64,000 nt of DNA. Source: Luteimonas aestuarii (GTDB lineage: Bacteria > Pseudomonadota > Gammaproteobacteria > Xanthomonadales > Xanthomonadaceae). Of this stretch, positions 22,622 through 31,665 are shown piece after piece (the first letter of the stretch is position 1; each line of letters begins with the position of its first letter). The position numbers and the translations under genes are program-made. The notes beneath the pieces are model-generated. The model did not search any database, was not told where the DNA came from, and was given only the letters and a program-made list of their open reading frames with translations. The DNA is taken from assembly GCF_004357985.1 (NCBI RefSeq), contig NZ_SMTF01000005.1:124001-188000 (forward strand), given 5' to 3'.

Positions 22622-23050
22622 TCAGCGCAGCCAGCCGCGCGCCGCGGACTTGCGTGCGTACAGCCAGAGCAGCCCCCCGATCAGCACCAGCACGATCGGG
22701 AACACCGCGCCGCGCACGCCGGTCAACGCCCACACCGGCGTCGCCGCGTACATCGCGGCGAACAGCACCGCGATCCCCAGCAGCGACAGCAGCAGCACCG
22801 GCACCGCCCAGCGCCTGCGCAGCAGCAGGCCCAGCGCACCGAGCACGCCGCCCAGCGTGCCGATGCCGAAGGGCACGAAGGTCCAGTGCGGACGCGCCAG
22901 CGTGACCTGCCGCTGCGCATCGGGCAGCGCGGCCAGCGCTTCGGGCGTCATCGCCAGGTTCTGCCAGAACATCCACGCGCCGAGCAGGTTCCACAGCAGT
23001 GCCAGCACGGCCACCACCCAGAACCATGGCGGGGGCTTCACGGACTGCAT
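22622..23050 (-). CDS. Small four-helix membrane protein, paralogue B
   Basis: A 142-residue integral membrane protein with four hydrophobic segments (about 10-27, 58-77, 83-103, 113-131). It is clearly a paralogue of the gene six bases upstream: both share FxVV(A/S)VLALLWNL, LG(A/S)LGLLLRRRWA and a YAR..(S/A)ARGWLR C-terminus. No function is known to me. The two are one transcript by spacing. Confidence 0.7.
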   Translation of the reverse strand: MQSVKPPPWFWVVAVLALLWNLLGAWMFWQNLAMTPEALAALPDAQRQVTLARPHWTFVPFGIGTLGGVLGALGLLLRRRWAVPVLLLSLLGIAVLFAAMYAATPVWALTGVRGAVFPIVLVLIGGLLWLYARKSAARGWLR

Positions 23051-23056
23051 GCCGGT

Positions 23057-23482
23057 TCAGCGCAGCCAGCCACGCGCCGACGCACGGCGCGCGTACCAGA
23101 ACAGGAACGCCGCGATGCCGACGATCAGCAGGCTCATCGGCAGTCCCGAGGCGCCGGATGCCTGCCACGCCGGGGTGACCACGTAGATCGCGATCATCTG
23201 CACCAGCACCGCCGCCAGCGAGATCACCAGCAACGGCAGCGCCCAGCGCCTGCGCAGCAGCAGGCCCAACGATCCAAGCGCACCGCCGAACACGGCCAGC
23301 CCGTAGAAGATCGCCAGCCACGACGGCATGGCCTCGTACACCACGCGCTGTTCGTCCGGCAACGCGGCGATCTGTTCCGGCGTCATCCGCGTCTGCAGGA
23401 AGAACATCGTCACGCCGGTGAGGTTCCACAGCAGCGCCAGCACCGACACCACGCGGAATGAAACAGGAACGTTGGTCGTCAT
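23057..23482 (-). CDS. Small four-helix membrane protein, paralogue A
   Basis: A 141-residue paralogue of the gene at 22622, same four-helix plan and same C-terminal YARRASARGWLR. A conserved MTPE.(I/L)AALPD(E/A)QR segment between the first and second helices probably lies outside the membrane. First gene of the pair; 109 bases separate its start from the response-regulator stop upstream on the same strand. Confidence 0.7.
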   Translation of the reverse strand: MTTNVPVSFRVVSVLALLWNLTGVTMFFLQTRMTPEQIAALPDEQRVVYEAMPSWLAIFYGLAVFGGALGSLGLLLRRRWALPLLVISLAAVLVQMIAIYVVTPAWQASGASGLPMSLLIVGIAAFLFWYARRASARGWLR

Positions 23483-23591
23483 TGGAATCCTCCCGGGCCC
23501 ATCGCAGGTGGCGCAAGCCTACGCCTGCGGCGGCGCGTGGGGTAGATGGGAAGCAACCGGGCGAGGTGGGAATGGCGGGCCCGGGCCCGCC

Positions 23592-24194
23592 CTACAGCCA
23601 GCCCTTCTCACGCGCGAGGCGGTAGGCCTCGATGCGGTTGCCCACGCCCAGCTTGCCGATGGCCTCGGACAGGTAGTTGCGCACGGTGCCATGCGAAAGG
23701 TTGAGCTGCGCGGCGATCTCCTGCGCGCCCATGCCCTCGCCCGCCAGCCGCAGCACCTTGCGCTCGCGGTCGCTCAGCGGGTCGGCCTCGCCCCAGGCTT
23801 CCAGCGCCAGCTGCGGGTCGATGGCGCGGCCACCGCGATGCACCTGGCGCAGGGCATCGGCCAGCTGTTCGGCCGGCGCATCCTTGAGCAGGTAGCCCGA
23901 CACGCCGGCGTCCAGCGCGCGGCGCAGGTAGCCGCCGCGCGCGAACGTGGTGACGATGACCACCTTCACCGGCAGTTCGTGGCGCTGGATGCGCTGCGCG
24001 AGTTCCAGCCCGGTCAGGCCCGGCATCTCGATGTCGGTCACCAGCACGTCGGGCCGCAGCCGCTGCAGGTCGCGCCAGGCGGTTTCGCCATCGGGCGCGG
24101 CGCCCAGCACCTCGATGTCGCTCTCCATGCCCAGCAGTGCCGCGAGCGCGCCGCGCAGCATCGCCTGGTCTTCGGCGATGAGGATGCGGATCAC
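23592..24194 (-). CDS. NarL/FixJ-family response regulator (DesR-like)
   Basis: A 200-residue two-component regulator. The receiver domain has the acidic pair E8/D9, phospho-acceptor Asp54 (LVTDIEMPG), the switch Thr in IVTT and Lys104 (YLLKDAP). The LuxR-type helix-turn-helix spans about 138-200 (LSDRERKVLRLAGEGMGAQE). It is the natural partner of the histidine kinase gene just upstream. Together with the neighbouring ABC exporter this is the frequent DesK/DesR- or LiaSR-type arrangement that senses membrane state or antimicrobial stress. Confidence 0.9.
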   Translation of the reverse strand: MIRILIAEDQAMLRGALAALLGMESDIEVLGAAPDGETAWRDLQRLRPDVLVTDIEMPGLTGLELAQRIQRHELPVKVVIVTTFARGGYLRRALDAGVSGYLLKDAPAEQLADALRQVHRGGRAIDPQLALEAWGEADPLSDRERKVLRLAGEGMGAQEIAAQLNLSHGTVRNYLSEAIGKLGVGNRIEAYRLAREKGWL

Positions 24195-24305
24195 GACGTG
24201 CGGGCATGCAGGGACATGCGCGGCAAGTTACCAGATCGCCCGGCCGGCTAGTCTCCGGCACGCAGGCGAAGGGGCTTCTTGAGCGCTAGCGCCGGTTGGA
24301 TACGC

Positions 24306-25517
24306 CTACGAAGGATGTGCGATGTCGTCGGGATTCGCCGGCAGAACGCCCGCGACGTCATCGTTGGCTGCCATCGGCACCCGGACCTCGAGTCTCGTGC
24401 CGCGCCCGTGGCTACTGTCCACGTGCAGCCGGCCACCGATGGCCTCGACGCGCTCGCGCATGCCGGACAGGCCGTTGCCGGGCACCATGGCGCCGCCACG
24501 GCCATCGTCGGCGATCCGCAGCACGGCCTCGCCACCTTCCACGCCGAAGTCGATGTGCGCATGCTGCGCGCGCGCGTGCCGCTGGATGTTGGTGGCGGCC
24601 TCGCGCACGGTCAGCGCCAGCACGCTTTCCACGCCGACCGGCAGCGCGCTGTCGCCGAACGACCTGTCCAGGCGATAGTCGAACGCGACGCCATCGGTCT
24701 CCAGCAGCAGTTTCGCCGAGGCCAGTTCCGCGGCGATGCCGGCCGCGCGGATGCCGCTGACCGCACGCCGTACCTGCGACAGCGCCTCGCGCGACACGCG
24801 GCTGACATCATCGATCTCGCGGCGCGCGGCCCGTGCGTCGCGTTCCAGCAGACGACCGGCCAGGTCCGCCTTCAACGCCACCATCGACAGCGTGTGGCCC
24901 AGCAGGTCGTGCAGGTCGCGGCCGATGCGCTCGCGTTCGGCCAGCCCCGCCAGGCGCCGCACTTCCTCGTGCGACAACTTCAGTGCGGCATCGCGCACGC
25001 TGTTGATGCGTTCCATCGCCACCACCACGCCGACCACCGCGGTGACCACCGGCATCCAGACGAAGGCCTGCCACGGATAGCCGATCCAGTACGCGTAGCC
25101 CACCAGCACGGCGTTGAGCAGCGCCAGCGTACCGAGGTAGTCGGTGATCGGGCGCCCCCTGCGCGGCTGCAGCAACACGCAGCCGAACACGAAATAACTC
25201 AGTCCGGACGGATACCAGGGCAACAGCACCAGGCATAGCGCGACCATCGCCAGCGCGCACCATCGCGCCCGGTGCGAAGGCGCCAACAGCGTCATTGCGT
25301 ACAGCCCGAGGAACAGCGGGTACGACACCAGCGTCAACAGCGCCCAGCGCCAGGTGTAGCCATAGATGCCGCCCGACATCGATGGGGTGATGAAGACCCA
25401 CACAGACCACGCCACGTGCACGACATCGGTCCACGGCGACCGCCCCAGGCGCAGCGTCTGCGCGGTGATCGAATCCGGCGCCGGCCTGAGCCAGCCCGGC
25501 CAACCCGGCCGCGTCAT
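24306..25517 (-). CDS. DesK-type sensor histidine kinase
   Basis: A 403-residue membrane kinase. Five or six hydrophobic segments fill residues 35-170. The HisKA_3 dimerisation domain holds the phospho-acceptor His203 in RIGRDLHDLLGHTL. The ATP-binding domain has the N box REAATNIQRHA and the G boxes ADDGRGG and GNGLSGMRERV. There is no periplasmic sensor domain, so the signal is probably felt in the membrane, as in DesK. It is followed by its response-regulator gene after 111 bases. Confidence 0.9.
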   Translation of the reverse strand: MTRPGWPGWLRPAPDSITAQTLRLGRSPWTDVVHVAWSVWVFITPSMSGGIYGYTWRWALLTLVSYPLFLGLYAMTLLAPSHRARWCALAMVALCLVLLPWYPSGLSYFVFGCVLLQPRRGRPITDYLGTLALLNAVLVGYAYWIGYPWQAFVWMPVVTAVVGVVVAMERINSVRDAALKLSHEEVRRLAGLAERERIGRDLHDLLGHTLSMVALKADLAGRLLERDARAARREIDDVSRVSREALSQVRRAVSGIRAAGIAAELASAKLLLETDGVAFDYRLDRSFGDSALPVGVESVLALTVREAATNIQRHARAQHAHIDFGVEGGEAVLRIADDGRGGAMVPGNGLSGMRERVEAIGGRLHVDSSHGRGTRLEVRVPMAANDDVAGVLPANPDDIAHPS

Positions 25518-25589
25518 CGTGCCGCTCCGTCTTGATGGTTGTCGTGCATGCCCGCCCCCGGTTCGCCACTACGCCACGGCATGATGCGC

Positions 25590-27416
25590 TCAGCGCAGTT
25601 CGATCGCATCGATGAAGAACTCGAACGTCCCGTGCGGCTGCCCCGCGGTGAACGCGATGCCACGCACCTGCGACGGATCGCCGCCCTGGAACGCCGCCAG
25701 TGGCAGCCGCACCTCGGTCCATTCCGGCCCGGCCACGAAGGCCTGCACGCTGGGCATGGCCTGCGCCGAAGCGCCGGAAAACAACATCGCGCTGTAGCCG
25801 CGGCCATCGCCACGCACCTGGAACACCAGCTGGCGGCGAGAGGACAGGTCCATCGGTGCCATCGGCTGCGCCGCCGGGAACCACATCACGCCAGCCCACG
25901 GGAATGCGAAGCCCGGCCTGACCTCGCCCGCCACGCGCAGGGCGCCACCCGAGCCGGCGGCACCCCCCGCGACCAGGCCGTGTTCGACGACCGACGCGCC
26001 CCCCGCCATCTGGTCGGTGGTCGGCTGCCAGCTGCCGAAGTGCGCAGCGACCACACCGCCTTCGAAATCGCTGACCAGCGTGTCGGTGGGCACGGCTTCA
26101 GCGTGCGCCACGCCGTCACCCGCAACGCGCTCGACCCGGTGGCCGTTCTTCCACACGGCGGCGATCGCCCGCGTGGCGGTGATGTCCTGCAAGGGATCGC
26201 CGTCCACCAGTACCAGGTCCGCGCGCTGGCCGGTCGCGATATGCCCGCGATCGTCGATACCGAAGCGGCGCGCCGGCAACGAAGTGGCCGCGGCCAGCGC
26301 CTGCACCGGCGTCAGTCCTGCGCGCACCAGCAGTTCCAGTTCGTGGTGCAGGCTGGTGCCGTGCGCGGTGCCTGGGTTCGGGGCGTCGCTGCCGGCCAGG
26401 ATGTCCACGCCCGCGGCATGCAGGCGACGCACGCTGTCGATGGCGCGCTGCAGGCGTTCCGGGTTCGGCCCGCCGAAGTCCGCTTCCAGCGTGCCGCGCT
26501 GTTCGGCGGTCAGCAGCGGTGCGATGCGCGCGTCCGCGGCCAATGCCTTGCCCTCGCCGCCGCCGGCGATGGAGGCCATGACCGACAGCGTCGGTACGAG
26601 GAACGCACCGCGTGCGCGCATGGCGTCGACGAAGGCGTCGTCGGCAACGGCATCGGTGAACACGTGCACCAGCCCGTCGGCACCGGCGTCGATGGCATCG
26701 CGCGCGGTCGCCAGGGTGGAGACATGGGCCACGGCGAGCCGCTGGCGCGCGTGGGCCGCGGCAACGGTGGCGCGCACCTGCGCGTCCGTCAACGTCGGCA
26801 GGCGGCGCGCGGACCCATAGGCGCTCAGGTCCTCGATGATCAGCTTGATGAAATCCGCGCCATCGTCGATGCGTTCGCCGATGAAGGCGTCGATGTCGGT
26901 GTCGGCATCGACCGTGGGCACCGGGAAGCCGTACTGGGTGCCGTGGCCGCCAGGCGCGGTGATCGCGTAGCCGGTGGCCCACAGGTCGGCGCGGCTGCCG
27001 TTGTCCCGCGAATCGCGCTCGGCGCGCAAGGCCGGAAGGCGTTCGGCCATGCCATGCATGTCCAGTGCGGAGGTCACGCCGAACCGTGCCATGTCGCGCT
27101 GCGCATCGCCCCAGGCATGCACGTGCGCGTCGAAGAAGCCGGGCAGCAGGGTCTTGCCGACGCCATCGACGACCGGCAGGCCCTCGGGCACGGCGATGTC
27201 CGCACCGACCGCCTCGACGCGGCCGTCGCGCACCACGACGGTGGCGACGCCGAGATCACGCTCGCCATCGAACACGCGCGCGCCGTGTACCACGAAGCCA
27301 GCGGGATCGGCGTCGGCGGAAGACGACGCCGGCGCAGGGGTGGTCATGGCCATCGCCAGGCCGAGGACCAGGCACAGGGTAGTGGCGGCGATCAGTTCAG
27401 GCCAACGCTTCATCAT
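25590..27416 (-). CDS. Amidohydrolase fused to a CIA30-like C-terminal domain
   Basis: A 608-residue exported protein. A hydrophobic N-terminal segment (residues 8-25) acts as signal or anchor. Residues 40-430 form an amidohydrolase barrel: FDAHVHAW with metal ligands His98 and His100, later LVHVFTDA, LAGSDAPNPG (catalytic Asp) and an imidazolonepropionase-like end. Residues ~445-608 resemble the CIA30 jelly-roll domain (LVSDFEGG at its start, FEFFIDAIELR at its end). Start ATG 27416 follows GGGAG by four bases. The fusion probably binds a sugar or lipid and cleaves a cyclic amide or similar bond; substrate unknown. It lies between the ABC exporter and the kinase. Confidence 0.8.
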   Translation of the reverse strand: MMKRWPELIAATTLCLVLGLAMAMTTPAPASSSADADPAGFVVHGARVFDGERDLGVATVVVRDGRVEAVGADIAVPEGLPVVDGVGKTLLPGFFDAHVHAWGDAQRDMARFGVTSALDMHGMAERLPALRAERDSRDNGSRADLWATGYAITAPGGHGTQYGFPVPTVDADTDIDAFIGERIDDGADFIKLIIEDLSAYGSARRLPTLTDAQVRATVAAAHARQRLAVAHVSTLATARDAIDAGADGLVHVFTDAVADDAFVDAMRARGAFLVPTLSVMASIAGGGEGKALAADARIAPLLTAEQRGTLEADFGGPNPERLQRAIDSVRRLHAAGVDILAGSDAPNPGTAHGTSLHHELELLVRAGLTPVQALAAATSLPARRFGIDDRGHIATGQRADLVLVDGDPLQDITATRAIAAVWKNGHRVERVAGDGVAHAEAVPTDTLVSDFEGGVVAAHFGSWQPTTDQMAGGASVVEHGLVAGGAAGSGGALRVAGEVRPGFAFPWAGVMWFPAAQPMAPMDLSSRRQLVFQVRGDGRGYSAMLFSGASAQAMPSVQAFVAGPEWTEVRLPLAAFQGGDPSQVRGIAFTAGQPHGTFEFFIDAIELR

Positions 27417-27526
27417 CAGGCTCCCGCCGTTCGGCTTCAAAGGGAATTCGAATCATCCTGGCCATACGTGACAGCGCAGGAGCGACGATCAACAGCGGTT
27501 TTTCTCGATGACACCGGACACCCCGT

Positions 27527-28300
27527 TCATTCCGCCGCCGACAGCCGCCGCTGCGCGAGCACCGCGAACACAACCGTGACCACCAGCAGCACCACGACAT
27601 GCAGCCACAGCGGCTGCCCGGCATCGTGGCCCACGACCTTCAATGCCGCCTGCCCCAGGTGGTAGGCCGGCCACAGCGCCGCCAGTTTGCCGAAGATCGC
27701 AGGCAGCATCGTCAGCGGCAGCCACAGGCCGGACAGGAAGGCCATCGGCAGGTAGATGAGGTTGAGCACGGCCGGCGCGGCGTTGCCGCCGACCAGGGTG
27801 CCGATGTACAGGCCGATGGCGGCGAACGGCAGGCTGCCCAGCACGTTCACCACCAGCAGCAGCGCCCACTGCCCGGGCGACAGCCGCACCCCGGCAACGG
27901 CCACCGCCAGCAGCGCCAGCACCAGCGAGATCACCGCGCAGAACACCATCGCCATCGCCATCTTCGCCAGCAGCGGCGCACCGGTGGGCGTGGGCAGCGC
28001 GCGCTTGAGGCGCAGGAAGCCCTGCTCGCGGTCGATGGCGATGGTCACGCCGAAGCCGAACATCGCCGCGCCGACCACGCCGAACACGCCATAGGTCGCC
28101 AGCAGGTATTCGGCCGCGCCCGCATTGCCGCGGTTGAGCAGCACGCCGAACAGCACGTAGAAGAACGCCGGGAACGCGATGACCGGCACGCCGAAGGCTG
28201 GCTCGCGCAGCAGCCGCAGCAGCTCGCATTTCGCTTCCAGCACATAGCTGCGCCAGCGCGGCGCGGGCCGTGCCACCATCGAAGTCGTCATGCCGTCCAT
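27527..28300 (-). CDS. ABC-2 type exporter permease
   Basis: A 257-residue membrane protein of the ABC-2 family with six hydrophobic segments. A cytoplasmic N-terminus (MDGMTTSMVARPAPRWRSY) is followed by helices from about residue 38 on. The conserved VVGAAMFGFGVTIAIDREQG segment and PLTMLP near the C-terminus are typical of drug or lipid exporter permeases such as YadH/NodJ. The start overlaps the stop of the ATPase gene (TGATG), so the two are coupled. The substrate is unknown. Confidence 0.88.
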   Translation of the reverse strand: MDGMTTSMVARPAPRWRSYVLEAKCELLRLLREPAFGVPVIAFPAFFYVLFGVLLNRGNAGAAEYLLATYGVFGVVGAAMFGFGVTIAIDREQGFLRLKRALPTPTGAPLLAKMAMAMVFCAVISLVLALLAVAVAGVRLSPGQWALLLVVNVLGSLPFAAIGLYIGTLVGGNAAPAVLNLIYLPMAFLSGLWLPLTMLPAIFGKLAALWPAYHLGQAALKVVGHDAGQPLWLHVVVLLVVTVVFAVLAQRRLSAAE

Positions 28301-29244
28301 CACGTGGCCTCCCGGGTCGCTTTCTGCGTCAGCGCCAGGAAGGCATCGGCCAGTCCGGCGCGCTGGATCTCGAGTTCGTGCAGGTCGGCGTCGGCCGCCA
28401 GCAGCCTGCGCACCACCGGCTCGGCGACGTCGGCCACCACCCGCAGGTACTCGCCGTCGCGTTCCACCTCGCGCACCTGCGGCCACGCGGCCACCTCGTC
28501 CTCGGCCAGGGTGGTGATGCAGCGGATCCTGCGCAGCGACACGTGCGCGCGGATCTCGTGCACGGTGCCTTCGGCCACGCGCCGGCCCTGGTCGATCACC
28601 GCGACGCGATCCGACAGCGCCTCGGCTTCCTCCAGGTAATGCGTGGTCAGCAGCACCGCGGCGCCTTCGGCGACAAGGCCGCGGATCGCCTGCCACAGCG
28701 CCTGGCGCGCCTCGATGTCCAGCCCCGTGGTCGGCTCGTCGAGGAACAGCAGCGCGGGACGGCCGCAGATCGCCAGTGCGAACTGCACGCGCCGCTGCTG
28801 GCCGCCGGAAAGCTTGCCGTAGCGTCGACCGAGCAGTCCCTGCAGCCCCGCCATCGCGATGCATTCGTCGACGCTGCGCGGCCGTGGGTAATAGCTGCGC
28901 ACCAGCGCCAGCAGTTCGCCGACCTGCAGCCGCTCCGGGATGTTCGCCGACTGCAGCATGGTGCCGACGCGCTGGCGCACGTGCAGCCGCGATGGCGACT
29001 GGCCGAATACCTCCACCGTGCCTGCGTCCGCGGACAGCAGGCCCAGCAACAGGCCGACGGCGGTGGTCTTGCCTGCCCCGTTCGCCCCCAGCAGCGCGGT
29101 CACCTGCCCCGTATGCAGCGTCAGGTCCAGGCCATCGAGCGCGGTGATCGCGCCGTAGCGCTTGCGAATGCCCTGCAGGCGCGCCAGTGGGACAGCATCA
29201 CGGGTGGGGTGGGCAATCATCGGCGGAATCGGGTGGCGGACCAT
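28300..29244 (-). CDS. ABC exporter ATP-binding protein
   Basis: A 314-residue ABC ATPase partner of the ABC-2 permease. Walker A is GANGAGKTT, the signature is LSGGQQRRV, Walker B is LLFLDEPTTGLD and the switch His is in TTHYLEEAE. The C-terminal ~80 residues form the DUF4162-like extension of drug and lantibiotic exporters. ATG at 29244 (MVRHP) has GAGG eight bases upstream. It is divergent from the efflux adaptor gene at 29431 and may be controlled by the TGACA palindrome at 29304. Confidence 0.9.
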   Translation of the reverse strand: MVRHPIPPMIAHPTRDAVPLARLQGIRKRYGAITALDGLDLTLHTGQVTALLGANGAGKTTAVGLLLGLLSADAGTVEVFGQSPSRLHVRQRVGTMLQSANIPERLQVGELLALVRSYYPRPRSVDECIAMAGLQGLLGRRYGKLSGGQQRRVQFALAICGRPALLFLDEPTTGLDIEARQALWQAIRGLVAEGAAVLLTTHYLEEAEALSDRVAVIDQGRRVAEGTVHEIRAHVSLRRIRCITTLAEDEVAAWPQVREVERDGEYLRVVADVAEPVVRRLLAADADLHELEIQRAGLADAFLALTQKATREAT

Positions 29245-29303
29245 GGACTCATCCTCGCGCGGCCGCCTGCACCGTGACATTCGCCGCCGTCAGGCGAACG
29301 TCA

Positions 29304-29315
29304 TGACAGTTGTCA
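29304..29315. promoter_or_regulatory. TGACA-GT-TGTCA palindrome between divergent transporter genes
   Basis: A 5-bp inverted repeat with a 2-base centre, typical of NarL/FixJ-type response-regulator sites in geometry. It overlaps a second palindrome GTCATGAC at 29300-29307. It lies 60 bases from the ABC ATPase start and 116 from the efflux adaptor start, so it is well placed to control both. Binding by the DesR-like regulator is a guess. Confidence 0.3.
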
Positions 29316-29430
29316 GCGGCCGCGCCGCCCACGGCCGCCTAGGCTGTGCACCACGCGAAAGTGACTTCCGGCAACACCCCCGGCGCGCTGGATTGGTCAC
29401 AATGGCCGCGAACCCCCGTCCTGTCCTTCG

Positions 29431-30663
29431 ATGAATACCAACGCCGACCTGCTCAAGGAACTCCGCATCGACCGCTCGCCCGGCCCGCCGCCTTCGCGCA
29501 AGGGGCTGTGGATCGCGCTCGGCATCGCGGCCGCCATCGTGCTGCTGGCTGTTGTCGGCTGGCTGCTGTTCGGACGCGCACAGCCGGTGGCGGTGCAGAC
29601 CGCGACCGCGGTGTCGCTGGCCGCCGGCAATGCCTCGACCTCGGTGCTCGACGCCAGCGGCTACGTGGTGGCACGGCGCATGGCCACGGTGTCGTCCAAG
29701 ATCACCGGCCGCGTGCGCGAGGTCCTGATCGAGGAAGGCATGCGGGTGGAAGCCGGCCAGGTGATGGCCACGCTGGACCCGATCGACGCCGACGCCGCGC
29801 GCGAGCTCTCGCGTTCGCAGCTGGCCGCCGCGCGCAGCCAGGCCGACGGCGTGCGTGCACAGCTGACCGAGGCCGAATCCAACGCCTCTCGCCTGCGCTC
29901 GCTGGTCGACCAGCAGCTGGTGTCGCGCGCCCAGTACGAACAGGCCGTGGCCACGCGCGACTCGCTGCGCGCGCAGTTGTCGACCGCGCAGCGCAATGCG
30001 CAGGTCGCCTCCGATTCGCTGCGCATCTCCGACATCGGCGTGGACAACACCATCGTGCGCGCCCCGTTCGCCGGCGTGGTGATCGCCAAGGCCGCGCAGC
30101 CGGGCGAGATCGTGTCGCCACTGTCGGCCGGCGGCGGCTTCACCCGCACCGGCATCGGCACCATCGTCGACATGGATTCGCTGGAAGTGGAAGTGGACGT
30201 GGGCGAGTCGTACATCGGCCGGGTGCAGCCGAAGATGCCGGTCGAGGCCACGCTCAACTCCTACCCGGACTGGAAGATCCCCGCCGAGGTCATCGCCATC
30301 ATCCCCACCGCCGACCGTGGCAAGGCCACCGTGAAGGTGCGCGTGGCACTGCGGGAAAAGGACGCGCGCATCGTGCCCGACATGGGCGTGACCGTGAGTT
30401 TCCTGGAGAAGGCGCCGGAACCCGACGCCGAACCGCGCCGCGGCGTGCGCGTACCGGCGACGGCGCTGGTGCAGCGCGACGGCGGCGACGCGGTGTTCGT
30501 GGTCGGCCGCGAGAACCGCGTCGAGCTGCGCAGGGTGCAGCCCGGCGATGCACTGGGCGAACAGCGCGAGGTGGTCTCGGGACTGGCGCCGGGCGAAACC
30601 GTGGTGCTGTCGCCGCCCGACGGGCTGGCCGACAGCGACGTGGTCGGCACCGGGACGAACTGA
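29431..30663 (+). CDS. Efflux periplasmic adaptor (MacA/HlyD family)
   Basis: A 410-residue membrane-fusion protein. One N-terminal helix (about 27-48) anchors it in the inner membrane. Then come a barrel-sandwich half (ASGYVVARRMATVSSKITGR), a coiled-coil hairpin (120-205) and the second sandwich half (VRAPFAGVVIAKAAQPGEIV). The beta-barrel and membrane-proximal domains follow, ending in VPATALVQRDGGDAVFVV. It links the inner-membrane pump to an outer-membrane channel. It heads a MacAB-like set with one ATPase and two FtsX-type permease genes downstream. Confidence 0.9.
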   Translation: MNTNADLLKELRIDRSPGPPPSRKGLWIALGIAAAIVLLAVVGWLLFGRAQPVAVQTATAVSLAAGNASTSVLDASGYVVARRMATVSSKITGRVREVLIEEGMRVEAGQVMATLDPIDADAARELSRSQLAAARSQADGVRAQLTEAESNASRLRSLVDQQLVSRAQYEQAVATRDSLRAQLSTAQRNAQVASDSLRISDIGVDNTIVRAPFAGVVIAKAAQPGEIVSPLSAGGGFTRTGIGTIVDMDSLEVEVDVGESYIGRVQPKMPVEATLNSYPDWKIPAEVIAIIPTADRGKATVKVRVALREKDARIVPDMGVTVSFLEKAPEPDAEPRRGVRVPATALVQRDGGDAVFVVGRENRVELRRVQPGDALGEQREVVSGLAPGETVVLSPPDGLADSDVVGTGTN

Positions 30664-30826
30664 GTCAAGCGCCGCGGCGGGATGCCGTGGCGATGGATGC
30701 GATTCGCAAGGAAAGGTACCGGGTCCCGGCATGCGCCGGGATGACGGAAGTCCGTGTTTCCCTAGACGCACGCCACCGGGACGCTCCCGGCAACACATCA
30801 CGCAACACATCACCAAGAGGCACGCC
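30664..30826. repeat. Intercistronic REP-like sequence before the efflux ATPase gene
   Basis: CCCGGC at 30725-30730 pairs with GCCGGG at 30735-30740, followed by ATGACGG, the half-site also seen at 17703. The rest of the 163-base gap contains CGCAACACATCA-type direct repeats just before the ribosome site AAGAGG. Confidence 0.5.
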
Positions 30827-31519
<693 letters not shown>

Positions 31520-31528
31520 ATCCGTAGC

Positions 31529-31646
31529 CCCTCTCCCTCCGGGAGAGGGTTGGAGTGAGGGTGCGGCGAAGCGACAGCGATCCGGACGTCCTTCCCTTCG
31601 CCGCCCCTCATCCGCCCTTCGGGCACCTTCTCCCGATGGGAGAAGG
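31529..31646. repeat. Pair of 9-bp hairpins inside the efflux operon
   Basis: CCCTCTCCC/GGGAGAGGG at 31529-31549 and CCTTCTCCC/GGGAGAAGG at 31626-31646, both with 3-base loops, face each other across about 75 bases containing TTGGAGTGAGGG and CCCTCATCCGCCC. This is a BIME-like pair of REP units between the ATPase gene and the first permease gene; it may tune the ratio of the products. Confidence 0.75.
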
Positions 31647-31665
31647 AAACGCTGGAGACACCTAG

